Positions 9,316 through 18,706 of a stretch of DNA of 64,000 nucleotides are shown here, piece by piece; within the stretch, counting starts at the first letter, position 1; each line of letters begins with the position of its first letter. The translations under genes were made by a program, and so were the position numbers. The DNA lies in contig JACRMH010000007.1 in assembly GCA_016219545.1 (NCBI GenBank), positions 62,001 through 126,000 of the forward strand. Direction: 5' to 3'. The stretch comes from Chloroflexota bacterium (lineage in GTDB: Bacteria; Chloroflexota; Anaerolineae; Anaerolineales; Villigracilaceae). The notes under the pieces are model-generated. The model was not told the DNA's origin and searched no databases. It saw only the letters and a list, made by a program, of their open reading frames with translations.

Positions 9316-10294
9316 AAGAGAGATCACATTTTCTGAAGCGATCCGTGAAGCATTGGCCGAGGAATTGCGCCGCGACCCGCGCGTCTTCATTATCGGCGAG
9401 GATGTTGCCGAGGCCGGCACACCTTTCAAAGTGTTGTCAGGATTGGTGGATGAATTTGGCAAGGAGCGCATCATCGACTCCCCCATTTCTGAGCCTGGCT
9501 TTACCGGCGTCGGCGTCGGCGCAGCGATGACAGGAATGCGCCCGGTGGTTGACATCATGTTTGGCGACTTCCTGACTCTATCAATGGATCAGATCGTTAA
9601 TCAGGCGGCAAAAGTTCATTATATGTCCGGTGGAAAACTCAAAGCGCCGATCGTATTTCGAACAACCATGGGCGCGACTCGCCGTTCTGCTGCGCAACAT
9701 TCGCAGAGTTTGCAGGCTTGGGTCAGTCATGTGCCTGGATTAAAAGTAGTCATGCCGTCCACGCCCTATGATGCCAAAGGATTATTGAAGACCGCCATAC
9801 GTGATGAAAACCCGGTTGTCTTTATTGAAGACAAGTTGATGTACAAGATGAAGGGAATTGTACCGGCCGAGGAATACCTGATTCCTTTCGGGGTTGCCGA
9901 TGTAAAACGAAAGGGCGATGATATTACTTTAGTGGCAACCAGTTCCATGGTGCAGGTTGCGCTCGGAGCGGCGGAAAAACTCAAAGAAATCGGGATCAGT
10001 GCCGAGGTTATTGATCCGCGCACCACATGGCCGCTTGACAAGCAAGCGATGATCGACTCGGCCAAGAAGACTTCACGAGTGATCGTTATAGATGAAGGGT
10101 ACGAACAATACGGCGTCACCGCTGAGCTCGCTTCGGTGATCGCCGACGGAGCGTTCTATTATCTCGATGCGCCGGTCAAGCGCATGGGCGCGATGAATGT
10201 GCCTATCCCATTCTCGCCGGTCCTAGAAGATTTAACAGTACCGACCGAAGAAACAGTATTTCAAATGGCAAAGTCGCTTTGCCAAAGGAGTTGA
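9308..10294 (+). CDS. Thiamine-diphosphate dehydrogenase E1 beta (pyruvate/acetoin type)
   Basis: The product matches E1 beta or AcoB: an N-terminal segment FSEAIREALAEELRRDPRVF, a GEDVAEAGTPFK loop, the DSPISEPGFTGVGVGAAM stretch, and a C-terminal transketolase domain ending in EETVFQMAKSL. ATG 9308 is preferred to the in-frame ATGs at 9296 and 9302, because GAGG at 9298-9301 then has proper spacing and most family members begin SE.TF.EA. It overlaps the end of E1 alpha by 8 nt. The two subunits form an alpha2beta2 tetramer in the cytoplasm. Confidence 0.92.
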   Translation: MSEREITFSEAIREALAEELRRDPRVFIIGEDVAEAGTPFKVLSGLVDEFGKERIIDSPISEPGFTGVGVGAAMTGMRPVVDIMFGDFLTLSMDQIVNQAAKVHYMSGGKLKAPIVFRTTMGATRRSAAQHSQSLQAWVSHVPGLKVVMPSTPYDAKGLLKTAIRDENPVVFIEDKLMYKMKGIVPAEEYLIPFGVADVKRKGDDITLVATSSMVQVALGAAEKLKEIGISAEVIDPRTTWPLDKQAMIDSAKKTSRVIVIDEGYEQYGVTAELASVIADGAFYYLDAPVKRMGAMNVPIPFSPVLEDLTVPTEETVFQMAKSLCQRS

Positions 10295-10295
10295 A

Positions 10296-11621
10296 ATGGC
10301 AATCAAAACCTATGGAACAATGCAAGTAGACTGGGAAGAACGCATTAATTTTGATCGTTTACGCCGCGAACGCCTTGCCCGGGCCAAGATGCTGCTCAAA
10401 GAATCGGAGATGGGCGCTTTGCTGTGCTTTGACATGAATAACGTGCGCTATCTGACTGCAACTCATATTGGAACCTGGGCGCAGGATAAGATGAATCGCT
10501 TCACGCTTTTGCCTCAGGATGACGAACCGATCCTCTGGGACTTTGGGTCTGCTGCGAAACATCATCAACTTTATGCGCCCTGGCTCGGGGAAAAACGTTC
10601 GCGCGCAGGCATTTCCCTTTTGCGGGGCGCGATGTCTCCTGAAATGGGACGCGCAGAAGATGTAGCCAATAAGATCTGGGTGGAACTCAAGGAACGCGGT
10701 TTGGAAAAACAACCCGTTGGTGTGGATATCGCCGAAGTGCCGGTCCTGTTTGAACTGCAGAAAAAAGGCTTGACGATTGTGGATGGACAGCAATTAATGT
10801 CCGAAGCGCGCGTCATCAAAACAGTGGATGAGATTGCCTTGCTTACCCATGCCGCCGCACAAGTGGATGCAGCCTATGATGAGTTATACCGTGCTATGAA
10901 ACCCGGGATGCGCGAGAATGAAGCGGTTGGTATCGTTTCAAAAGTCTTATACGATCTCGGCTCGGAATATGTTGAAGCAGTCAATGCGATTTCAGGCGAA
11001 CGCTGTAACCCGCACCCGCATGTATTTTCGGACAGAATGTTGCGCCCTGGTGACCCAGTCTATTACGACATTCTTCAATCCTATATGGGATATCGCACTT
11101 GCTACTATCGCACCTTTACCATCGGCTACGCATCTCACGCCATGACCGATGCTTACAAACGCTGCCGCGAATATCTGGACGCTGCAATCGAGCTTGTCCG
11201 CCCTGGGCGCACAACAGGCGAGATTGCCACCATGTGGCCCAAAGCCACCGAGTTTGGTTTCCCCAATGAAGAAGCCGCATTTGCCTTGCAATATGGTCAC
11301 GGAGTTGGACTCGCCATTTGGGAGAAGCCGGTCATCAGCCGCCTTGTTTCAATGGATCATCCGACCGAGATCAAACCCGGTATGGTCTTCGCACTTGAAA
11401 CCTATTGGCCGTCATCGGATGGTTGGAGTGCGGCGCGCATTGAAGAAGAAATTGTCGTCACCGAAACAGGTCACGAAATTATCACGCGCTTCCCCGCCAA
11501 TGATCTGATGGTTGCAGGTCATCATTATTACACAGCCACCGGTCCTCTCCCCACAACCCGCACGCACGAACCCGTCATGACGGACCGTGTCGTCGAATTG
11601 GTTAAGTCTGCAAGAGGCTAG
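10296..11621 (+). CDS. M24 peptidase-fold protein (Xaa-Pro peptidase/creatinase family)
   Basis: The 441-residue protein has an N-terminal creatinase-like domain (LLCFDMNNVRYLTATHIG) and a C-terminal pita-bread domain with the late His/Glu motifs YGHGVGLAIWE and ALETYWPS. Some metal ligands differ from true aminopeptidases: the usual first Asp region reads PGDPVYYDILQSYMG. It may be a metal-free or altered-specificity member such as a creatinase-type C-N hydrolase. AAAGGAG precedes the start, 2 nt after the E1 beta stop, and the E2 gene begins with no gap. Its placement inside a 2-oxo acid dehydrogenase operon is unusual and points to amide or C-N cleavage in the same pathway. Confidence 0.82.
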   Translation: MAIKTYGTMQVDWEERINFDRLRRERLARAKMLLKESEMGALLCFDMNNVRYLTATHIGTWAQDKMNRFTLLPQDDEPILWDFGSAAKHHQLYAPWLGEKRSRAGISLLRGAMSPEMGRAEDVANKIWVELKERGLEKQPVGVDIAEVPVLFELQKKGLTIVDGQQLMSEARVIKTVDEIALLTHAAAQVDAAYDELYRAMKPGMRENEAVGIVSKVLYDLGSEYVEAVNAISGERCNPHPHVFSDRMLRPGDPVYYDILQSYMGYRTCYYRTFTIGYASHAMTDAYKRCREYLDAAIELVRPGRTTGEIATMWPKATEFGFPNEEAAFALQYGHGVGLAIWEKPVISRLVSMDHPTEIKPGMVFALETYWPSSDGWSAARIEEEIVVTETGHEIITRFPANDLMVAGHHYYTATGPLPTTRTHEPVMTDRVVELVKSARG

Positions 11622-12947
11622 ATGGCAACGAATATCATCATGCCCGCGCTTGAAATGACCCAAGAGTCGGGCACGCTTGTGAGTTGGCTAAAGCGCGAAG
11701 GCGAAACCGTCAAAAAAGGCGAGCCGATCATGGAGATCGAAACCGATAAGGTGACGATTGAAATTGAAGCCTCTGCATCTGGCATCCTTGGCGGCATTCT
11801 TGCCCGAGAAGGCGATCAGGTTCCGGTTGGTCAGACGATTGGGTGGATTCTTGCGCCTGGTGAAATCGCGCCTTCAGCCGCTTCTGTTGATTTGCCGTCT
11901 GGTCGCGGACATAGCGAAGTAAAGACTGAGGCGCCTCAGAAAAATGTAACCAAAGATGCGACTCCACTGGCGCGCAAAATTGCAGATGAACATGGCATTG
12001 ATCTTGCATCTGTCAAATCAAATGGAAACAAGATTGAAAAAGCGGATGTGCTTGCACACATTGAAACGCATCAGACTGCGCCCAAGCCTGCTCCTGTTTC
12101 TACTGATATTTCCTCCCCGAAGAAACTCACCCCAGCATCCCCGAAAGCGCGTCAACTTGCCCAACAGCGTGGAGTTGATATTTCAACAGTGACAGGCTCA
12201 GGTCCAGATGGAGCCGTGCTTGTGTCAGACGTTGAGAATTATAAAGAAGTCAAGTCATCGGGCAGCCTCGAAACACCCGGCACAGTTTGGCGCGTCATGG
12301 CTGAACGCATGTCCGCAAGCTGGACAACGGTTCCGCATTTTTATCTCATGCGCGAAGTGGATGCATCCAATCTCATCGAATGGCGCAACAAAATAATAGC
12401 CATAGTTGAAAAACGGGCGGGCATCAAACCCACATTCACTGATCTGCTTGTCAAATTAATCGGCTTTACTTTACGCGATCATCCGCGTTTGAATGCATCG
12501 TGGGCGGATGGCAATATTCAATGGAACAAAGAGATCAACATCGGCATTGCCACTGCCATTGAAGACGGACTCATTGTGCCGGTGATCCATAAAGCCGACG
12601 AATCTTCCATTGGTGAGATCGCAGTTCAACGGTCAGATTTGATCGAACGGGCGCGCGCAAAGAAACTTCGTCCCGCTGATATATCGGGTGGCACATTTAC
12701 ATTGACCAATCTCGGCATGTATAACGTGGATGCGTTTGACGCAATAGTTAATACCCCGCAAGCTGCGATCCTTTCCGTTGGCAGAATCGCTGACCGCGTT
12801 GTACCGGTTAATGGACAGGTGATGATACGACCCATGATGATAATGACCCTTTCGCTCGATCATCGAGTGGTAGATGGCGCCCGTGCAGCGCAATTTCTTG
12901 ATGATCTTGCAAGCCTTATAGAAAATCCGTTGGGTTTATTGATGTAG
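11622..12947 (+). CDS. Dihydrolipoamide acyltransferase E2
   Basis: The protein has one lipoyl domain (about 1-78, lipoylated Lys43 in EIETDKVTIE), then two peripheral-subunit-binding domains (about 109-147 with ATPLARKIADEHGIDL, and 168-205 with SPKARQLAQQRGVDI), then the catalytic core with the active-site motif DHRVVDG (His414, Asp418). It transfers the acyl group from lipoamide to CoA. The start ATG follows the M24 stop directly. No lipoamide dehydrogenase (E3) gene is present here, so E3 must come from elsewhere. Two binding domains after one lipoyl domain is less common than one. Confidence 0.92.
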   Translation: MATNIIMPALEMTQESGTLVSWLKREGETVKKGEPIMEIETDKVTIEIEASASGILGGILAREGDQVPVGQTIGWILAPGEIAPSAASVDLPSGRGHSEVKTEAPQKNVTKDATPLARKIADEHGIDLASVKSNGNKIEKADVLAHIETHQTAPKPAPVSTDISSPKKLTPASPKARQLAQQRGVDISTVTGSGPDGAVLVSDVENYKEVKSSGSLETPGTVWRVMAERMSASWTTVPHFYLMREVDASNLIEWRNKIIAIVEKRAGIKPTFTDLLVKLIGFTLRDHPRLNASWADGNIQWNKEINIGIATAIEDGLIVPVIHKADESSIGEIAVQRSDLIERARAKKLRPADISGGTFTLTNLGMYNVDAFDAIVNTPQAAILSVGRIADRVVPVNGQVMIRPMMIMTLSLDHRVVDGARAAQFLDDLASLIENPLGLLM

Positions 12948-13082
12948 GATAAACATGAAGTAATCGTAAATTCCTCACCAACAGATTTTGAAGATAAAGG
13001 AGGTGGTCGCAAAAGCGATAAATCGGTAACGGATGTTTGTTAGTAAATCGAACTTTCACTTGAAACCAAAGAAGGAGATTAA

Positions 13083-14351
13083 ATGAAATCGAAACTATTG
13101 CATTTGATTGCGAGCATCGTCTTGATCAGCATGCTCATTACCGCTTGCGGACCTGCTGCTACTGCTGCACCTGTCGCGACAGAAGCCCCAGTGGCGACAA
13201 CAGCCCCTGTAGCCACCGAAGCGCCGACCGCCGCCCCGGAACCGCCGATAAAAATTGGCGCTTCCCTTCCGTTAACTGGCGATTTCTCCGGTCCTGGAAC
13301 CGCCGCTAAAAAAGGGTATGACCTGTGGGCCGACATGGTCAACAAGTCTGGTGGATTGCTCGGACGCCAGGTTGAGTTAACGATTTATGATAATGCGTCC
13401 AACCCCGATACTGCTGTGGCAGATTATGAAAAACTGATCACGCAGGATAAAGTGGACCTGGTCGTTGGTCCTTTCTCCAGCAAACTCGTCATTCCCACAT
13501 CTGAAGTTGCAAATAAATATGGGTACGCTTTCCCTGAACCTGCCGGCGGCGCTCCGCATGTCTTTGACCGCGGCTTGACCAATATTTTCTTCTGCCAACC
13601 GGCTTCCTCCGATGTGCAAGGGGTTCCTTTTGTCAATTACATAATGGCTTTACCGGAAGCAAGCCGCCCCAAGACCTTTGCAGTCATTAGCCAGGATGAT
13701 CCCTTCACACTAGGTGTAGTTGAGGCCATGGAACCACTGCTGATCGCTGGCGGACTTACCGAAGTGCTCAAAGAGAAATATGCTCCTGACACCAAGGACT
13801 TTTCCTCCATCGCTGCCAAGGTCGCCGACCTGAATCCTGACTTGATCCTTGGCGGTACGATGTTCGATGACTCTGTTGCACAGATCAAAGCTTACATTCA
13901 GGCTGGCTATCAGCCGAGGGGAGCCTTCTTCACCACTGGTCCTTCGTTGCCCGTGGAATTCGATCAGGCTCTTGGCACAGCTACAGAAGGTATTTTCTCC
14001 GCCATGTCCTGGTTTGAAGAATCCACCACCGAGACCAATCCCGAGTTCGTAGCGGCTTATCATGCCATGTACGGAAGTGAAGCCATTGCCGAAGACTCCG
14101 CCAATGCGTTCACAGTTGGACAGGTGCTTCAGCAGGCCGTGGAAGGCACCCAGGGTGTCGATAACGCCCAATTGATCACCTACATGCACGCGACGACCTT
14201 CAAGACCGTTGTTGGACCGTTGGCGTTCAATGAGCTTGGTCAACCCAAAGGCTCGTTCATGACCTTGCAATGGCAGGGCGGCACATATAAGATCATCGCC
14301 CCCGACTATGCCAAGCAGGTTGATGGCATCTGGCCCAAGCCCAATTGGTAA
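13083..14351 (+). CDS. Branched-chain amino-acid-type ABC solute-binding lipoprotein
   Basis: A signal peptide ends in the lipobox LITAC (lipidated Cys22), followed by a low-complexity linker of repeated Ala-Pro-Val-Ala-Thr units, common in Anaerolineae lipoproteins, and then a periplasmic-binding type-1 fold starting IKIGASLPLTGDFSGPG. This is the LivJ/LivK family, which captures amino acids, amides, urea or aromatic acids outside the membrane and delivers them to LivHMGF. AAGGAG lies upstream. It leads the transporter genes, separated from the E2 gene by 135 bp and from the permease by a strong hairpin. Confidence 0.92.
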   Translation: MKSKLLHLIASIVLISMLITACGPAATAAPVATEAPVATTAPVATEAPTAAPEPPIKIGASLPLTGDFSGPGTAAKKGYDLWADMVNKSGGLLGRQVELTIYDNASNPDTAVADYEKLITQDKVDLVVGPFSSKLVIPTSEVANKYGYAFPEPAGGAPHVFDRGLTNIFFCQPASSDVQGVPFVNYIMALPEASRPKTFAVISQDDPFTLGVVEAMEPLLIAGGLTEVLKEKYAPDTKDFSSIAAKVADLNPDLILGGTMFDDSVAQIKAYIQAGYQPRGAFFTTGPSLPVEFDQALGTATEGIFSAMSWFEESTTETNPEFVAAYHAMYGSEAIAEDSANAFTVGQVLQQAVEGTQGVDNAQLITYMHATTFKTVVGPLAFNELGQPKGSFMTLQWQGGTYKIIAPDYAKQVDGIWPKPNW

Positions 14352-14379
14352 TCTGATTCCAAGAGATCGATTTTAGTTT

Positions 14380-14405
14380 CTGGGGGAGGCATTTGCCTCC
14401 CCCAG
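14380..14405 (+). terminator. Strong hairpin between solute-binding protein and permease genes
   Basis: The arms CTGGGGGAGGCA and TGCCTCCCCCAG are fully complementary with a 2-nt centre. No T run follows, so it is more likely a mRNA-stabilising or attenuating stem than a full terminator. Such stems between a binding-protein gene and permease genes raise the level of the binding protein. Confidence 0.75.
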
Positions 14406-14426
14406 ACTTTCAAGGACGAGGCATCC

Positions 14427-15314
14427 ATGTCGTTACCGTCTGCTCATTTATTCATTCAAACTTTAATTCTTGGAATTTTGGTTGGCGGCGTTTACGCGCT
14501 GATGGCTTCCGGTTTGACTTTAATATTCGGCGTCATGAAAGTGATCAATGTGGCGCACGGTGCGTTTTTAATTCTTGGGGCATACCTTACATACCTCCTC
14601 TTCCAATGGTTTAAATTGGATCCGATCATTTCCATAGCCATAACAATGCCGCTTTTCTTCCTGTTCGGATGGTTGCTTCAGAAGTATGTGTTTTCACGCA
14701 TAGAGAGCCCTGAGCAAACTTCAGTGTTGGTGACGTTTGCGCTCGCTCTCATTTTGGAAGGTTTGCTTGGGGCGATCTTTCAGACAACAGCCCGTTCCGT
14801 GACGCCTTCCTATTCAACCGCCACCATCATCCTTGCCACATACCGCATACCGGTGACACGCCTTGCCGGGTTTGTGACCGCGCTGGTGGTGTTGCTGATC
14901 CTATATTATGTTCTGGAGCGCACAAGATTGGGACGGGCCGTCCGTGCCACGATCCAGGATCCACGCGCCGCTCAATTGGTTGGCGTCAAGATCTCAATGG
15001 TATCTGCATTTACATTTGCGCTGGGGGTATCGACTGCGGCCGCAGGCGGATCGCTGTTGAGTATGATCTACACTTTCAACCCGGCCAGTCAGGGTGACTG
15101 GGTTGCCAAGACTCTTGCCATCATCGTGTTGGGAGGCATGGGGAGTCTGCCCGGTGCATTGATCGCATCCCTGATACTCGGGGTTATGGAACAATTGACT
15201 GCCATTATTGTTACGTTGTATTGGTCGCCGATCGTTTTTTATGTTTTTCTATTCCTTACTTTGATCGTCCGTCCGCAAGGATTGATGGGTGAAGTGATTC
15301 GGGAGAAGGGCTAA
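14427..15314 (+). CDS. livH: ABC transporter permease, LivH family
   Basis: The 295-residue integral membrane protein has about eight hydrophobic helices and the LivH signatures LVGGVYALMASGLTLIFGVMKVINVAHG near the N-terminus (about residues 15-42) and the cytoplasmic coupling region with RAVRATIQDPRAAQLVGVK. It pairs with LivM to form the channel of a branched-chain amino-acid-type importer. Its start follows the hairpin at 14380-14405, and its last base is shared with the first base of livM (TAATG). The name reflects the family; the substrate may be another amino acid, amide or aromatic acid. Confidence 0.9.
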   Translation: MSLPSAHLFIQTLILGILVGGVYALMASGLTLIFGVMKVINVAHGAFLILGAYLTYLLFQWFKLDPIISIAITMPLFFLFGWLLQKYVFSRIESPEQTSVLVTFALALILEGLLGAIFQTTARSVTPSYSTATIILATYRIPVTRLAGFVTALVVLLILYYVLERTRLGRAVRATIQDPRAAQLVGVKISMVSAFTFALGVSTAAAGGSLLSMIYTFNPASQGDWVAKTLAIIVLGGMGSLPGALIASLILGVMEQLTAIIVTLYWSPIVFYVFLFLTLIVRPQGLMGEVIREKG

Positions 15315-16306
15315 TGCTGAAATTCTTTCGTTCAACTCCTGGGTTGGTAGCGATTCTATTTGTGGTTGGGCTGATTTCGCCCTGGGTCATGCCGAACCAG
15401 TATTATCAGCACATCATTGTCATGACCTTGATGGCGGCTGTGATGGCTTCCAGTTGGAATATCATTGGCGGATACGCGGGATATACATCGCTGGGACACG
15501 CTGCCTTCTTCGGACTAGGCGGTTATCTTGTAGCATGGACAAATACGCATTATGGCTGGCATCCATTCATCAGTGTTTGGTTCCTGAGTTTGATCGTTGT
15601 GGCTGTCGCCCTGGTGATGGGCTGGATCGCGCTTCGCACTCAGGGTTCGGCCTTTGTGGTGGTGACCATTGCAATTGTTTTTATTTTCCGTTTGCTTGCA
15701 CTCAATTTGGGGAGTATTACCAATGGCGCGAATGGTATGACTCAACCCCGCCCGGGTTGGGGCGGAGCGCAGTGGTCTCCTGAGTTATTCAAGATACCGT
15801 TCCTCTACTTCTTCCTTGTGTTGTTGTGCTTGACGATCTTTGCCTCCTGGTGGATCCGAAATTCCAAGTTTGGTCTGGGATTGATTGCCATCCGCGAAGA
15901 TGAAGGCAAGGCTGAGTCGGTCGGCATTGACACGATGATGTACAAGGTATTGGCATTCGGAATCAGCGCATATTTTGTGGCTGTGGCGGGTGGAATATAT
16001 TCGTATCTATTCACCTACATTGAACCGGGTTTTGTCTTCGATGTCTTCGTCAGTGTGACGATGGTCTTGATGGCCATCCTTGGCGGACGCGGTACGCTTT
16101 GGGGTCCAGTGCTGGGAGCCTTCATCATGCAGCCTCTCTCCATTTGGGTGGTGGGCGCATTTGGCGGATCATCCATCCACCTAACGGTCTTCGGTGGAAT
16201 TTTGCTGCTGGTCATGTTATTCATGCCGCAGGGAATTTTGCCCGCAGTATCAGAATCCTTGAATAGACGGAAGCAGGTTCAGAGTCCCGCGCAGGAGGCG
16301 AAGTAA
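15314..16306 (+). CDS. livM: ABC transporter permease, LivM family
   Basis: This 330-residue permease has nine or ten hydrophobic segments and the LivM motif NIIGGYAGYTSLGHAAFFGLG (about residues 48-68), plus the coupling helix AIREDEGKAESVGID. It is the second channel subunit of the importer. Its ATG overlaps the livH stop by one base, and livG starts 4 nt after its stop with GGAGG in the overlap region, so the four genes form a tight operon. The C-terminus is a short charged tail with no extra domain. Confidence 0.9.
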   Translation: MLKFFRSTPGLVAILFVVGLISPWVMPNQYYQHIIVMTLMAAVMASSWNIIGGYAGYTSLGHAAFFGLGGYLVAWTNTHYGWHPFISVWFLSLIVVAVALVMGWIALRTQGSAFVVVTIAIVFIFRLLALNLGSITNGANGMTQPRPGWGGAQWSPELFKIPFLYFFLVLLCLTIFASWWIRNSKFGLGLIAIREDEGKAESVGIDTMMYKVLAFGISAYFVAVAGGIYSYLFTYIEPGFVFDVFVSVTMVLMAILGGRGTLWGPVLGAFIMQPLSIWVVGAFGGSSIHLTVFGGILLLVMLFMPQGILPAVSESLNRRKQVQSPAQEAK

Positions 16307-16310
16307 CATC

Positions 16311-17066
16311 ATGCCCATGTTATCAGCAAATAACGTCTCAAAAAGTTTCGGCGGAATCAAGGCAGTCGATTCCTGTTCGATAGAAGTGGAGCGCGGTTCC
16401 ATCACCGGCTTGATCGGTCCCAATGGTTCAGGCAAGACCACGCTGTTCAATATCATCACCGGTTTCTATCAACTCGATGAAGGTACGATCGTGCTGGAGG
16501 ATAAACCGATCCATGGTTTGAAACCCAATCAGATCTATCATCGCGGCATTGGACGTACTTTTCAGATCACACGACTATTCTGGAAAATGACGGTGCTGGA
16601 GAATATGATCGTCCCGGTAAAGCAGCTTGGCTTGGCGACATTGATGAGTCAGGGCGTGAAGAATTACGAGGAAGAAAAGGCAATGGAGTTGCTGGAAATG
16701 GTGGGGCTTGCCAAATTCAGAAACGAGGAGGCGCGCAAACTTTCCTTTGGTCAGCAAAAGCTGATCGAACTTGCCGCTGTCTTGATGTCTGACCCGGCCA
16801 TGATTCTGCTCGACGAACCTGCCGGAGGCGTGAACCCGGTCATGATCGAAAAAATGATGGACATCGTAGACGAATTGAATCAAAAAGGCACAACCTTCCT
16901 ATTGGTGGAACATAACATGCGCCTGGTCATGGAACTTTGCCAGCACATCATTGTGCTGGATCACGGACAAAAAATTGCAGAAGGGGAGCCTGCAGAAATT
17001 CAAAACAACCCACTTGTTTTGGAAGCCTATCTTGGGAGCACACAAAATGCCAATGCTTCAGCTTGA
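16311..17066 (+). CDS. livG: ABC transporter ATPase, LivG family
   Basis: The 251-residue ATPase has a Walker A at residues 36-43 (GPNGSGKT), a LivG-type helical insert, the signature LSFGQQK, Walker B MILLDEPAGG and the switch His in LLVEHNM. It drives import together with LivF. A second start ATG (16317) is two codons in. The usual LSGGQ is LSFGQ here, a common LivG variant. The 3' end overlaps livF by 20 nt. Confidence 0.92.
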   Translation: MPMLSANNVSKSFGGIKAVDSCSIEVERGSITGLIGPNGSGKTTLFNIITGFYQLDEGTIVLEDKPIHGLKPNQIYHRGIGRTFQITRLFWKMTVLENMIVPVKQLGLATLMSQGVKNYEEEKAMELLEMVGLAKFRNEEARKLSFGQQKLIELAAVLMSDPAMILLDEPAGGVNPVMIEKMMDIVDELNQKGTTFLLVEHNMRLVMELCQHIIVLDHGQKIAEGEPAEIQNNPLVLEAYLGSTQNANASA

Positions 17067-17805
17067 CAATGTGTTTGCCAGTTATATTCCCGGTGTGGAA
17101 ATTTTGCGCGGGGTCAGCTTGCGCGTGGAACAGGGTGAGATCGTTTGCTTGGTGGGACCTAACGGCGCGGGAAAGTCTACAGTATTGCGCGCGGTTTCAG
17201 GTTTTCTCAAACCATCGAAAGGTTCGATCACCTTCAATGGAAAATCCATCGGTGGGATGCCACCCCAGAAAATTCTGACGGAAGGCATTACGCACGTCCC
17301 GCAAGGTCACAGCGTTTTCCCGAAGATGACCATCCACGAAAATTTGTTGATGGGCGCGTTTACTGTCATGGATCAAAAAGTGATCGAACAGCGCTTGGAA
17401 AAAGTTTATTCCCTTTTCTCCTGGCTGAAAATTCGTTCCAAAGAAAAAGCGGGCAACCTTTCGGGCGGACAACAAAAGATAGTCGAGATCGGACGCGCTC
17501 TCATGCTTGAACCGCCGTTGATGATCCTGGACGAACCGTCACTGGGGCTTGCTCCAAAGACCATGTCGGAATTGTTTGAAAATATCCGCGAGTTGAATCG
17601 CAACGGCTTGACCATCTTGATGGTCGAACAGAACGCGCGTGAAGGTCTTGCTTCAGCACATCGCGGTTATGTGCTTGAATTAGGCAAGGATAAATTTGAG
17701 GGGACGGCAAAAGAATTGCTCGATAGCCCAGAGATGGCGAAGTTGTATCTCGGCGGTTCGACGGATGAGGATTCTTATCGTCGCCGCCGGGGTAGATGGG
17801 CATGA
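17047..17805 (+). CDS. livF: ABC transporter ATPase, LivF family
   Basis: From ATG 17047 the protein (MPMLQLDNVFASY) has Walker A GPNGAGKS (37-44), signature LSGGQQK, Walker B MILDEPSLGLAPK and VEQNA, all typical of LivF. A longer in-frame start at 16951 would lie deep inside livG and is not credible; 17047 or 17053 fits the family. It overlaps livG by 20 nt. The stop codon overlaps the start of the next membrane protein (ATGA at 17802-17805), so expression is coupled. Confidence 0.92.
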   Translation: MPMLQLDNVFASYIPGVEILRGVSLRVEQGEIVCLVGPNGAGKSTVLRAVSGFLKPSKGSITFNGKSIGGMPPQKILTEGITHVPQGHSVFPKMTIHENLLMGAFTVMDQKVIEQRLEKVYSLFSWLKIRSKEKAGNLSGGQQKIVEIGRALMLEPPLMILDEPSLGLAPKTMSELFENIRELNRNGLTILMVEQNAREGLASAHRGYVLELGKDKFEGTAKELLDSPEMAKLYLGGSTDEDSYRRRRGRWA

Positions 17806-18695
17806 GTGGAGAGCTTTGGGCGTTGCTGGCGGGGACGGGCTTCGGTTTCTTTCAGACCGTCAATAGACGTGCCATGGATGGTATGGAGGTTTTCTTTGCC
17901 ACCTTCATCCAACTTGTGATTTCCGCATTTGTGTTGGCCGGCATCGCGTTGTTCACCGAAGATGTGGGTCTTCTATTCACAGCACATTTCAGTGTGATCC
18001 TGAATTTTGCTGCGGCCGGATTTTTTCACTTCTTCATTGGATGGACATTTCTGAACGCGAGCCAAAAAAAGATTGGAGCAGCGCGGACGAGTCCCCTGAT
18101 TGGTACGACGCCTCTTTTCGCCACCGCAATTGCAGCCTTGACTCTGCGGGAGTTTCCCAGCCTCTTGGCTTTGCTCGGCATCATCTTGATCGTGATCGGC
18201 GCATATGTAATTTCAGAAAAATCCGGTGGCAGCGATTCTCATCCAGTAGAAACAGGCTGGCGAAGCGCATGGCTTGGGTTGAGTGCCGCACTTTGCTGGG
18301 CGATCAGTCCCATTTTTATTCGCGCTGGATTGAAGGAATTGAATTCTCCTTTGCTTGGCGTGACCGTGGGTTCGGCCGTTAGCGCGCTTGGATATGGGGC
18401 CGTTTTACTCTGGCAAAAGTCCCGCGGAATTAAACAAACGGCAACCAACGAGGCCTGGGCATTCAAGATCGTTGCCGGAATTCTAGTGGGTCTTTCCACG
18501 TGGATGCGTTGGATCGCACTTGGCTTGGCTCCGGTTGCTGTAGTTTTGGCGATATCAATGGTCTCGACGCCGGTGGTGATCCTGCTTTCGCCCATCGTTG
18601 CCGGTAAACATTTGGAACGTGTGACGGTCACTTTGTGGATGGGTGCAATTTTGATTTTAGGCGGCGCGTTGTTATTGACATTTATTTCTGCATAA
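17802..18695 (+). CDS. EamA/DMT-family permease
   Basis: The product of about 297 residues has ten hydrophobic helices arranged as two EamA repeats, with internal GTTPLFATAIAALTL and VSTPVVILLSPI segments at the end of each half. Drug/metabolite transporters of this family export or import amino acids, sugars and other metabolites. The ATG at 17802 overlaps the livF stop; ATG 17796 would add two residues. It is co-transcribed with the ABC importer and could export a by-product or serve as a second route for the same class of compound. The substrate is unknown. Confidence 0.85.
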   Translation: MSGELWALLAGTGFGFFQTVNRRAMDGMEVFFATFIQLVISAFVLAGIALFTEDVGLLFTAHFSVILNFAAAGFFHFFIGWTFLNASQKKIGAARTSPLIGTTPLFATAIAALTLREFPSLLALLGIILIVIGAYVISEKSGGSDSHPVETGWRSAWLGLSAALCWAISPIFIRAGLKELNSPLLGVTVGSAVSALGYGAVLLWQKSRGIKQTATNEAWAFKIVAGILVGLSTWMRWIALGLAPVAVVLAISMVSTPVVILLSPIVAGKHLERVTVTLWMGAILILGGALLLTFISA

Positions 18696-18706
18696 GGAAA
18701 TCAATC

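Noticed and set aside
13710..14270. 186-codon minus-strand ORF inside the solute-binding protein gene
   Set aside because: It is a shadow of a well-supported gene.
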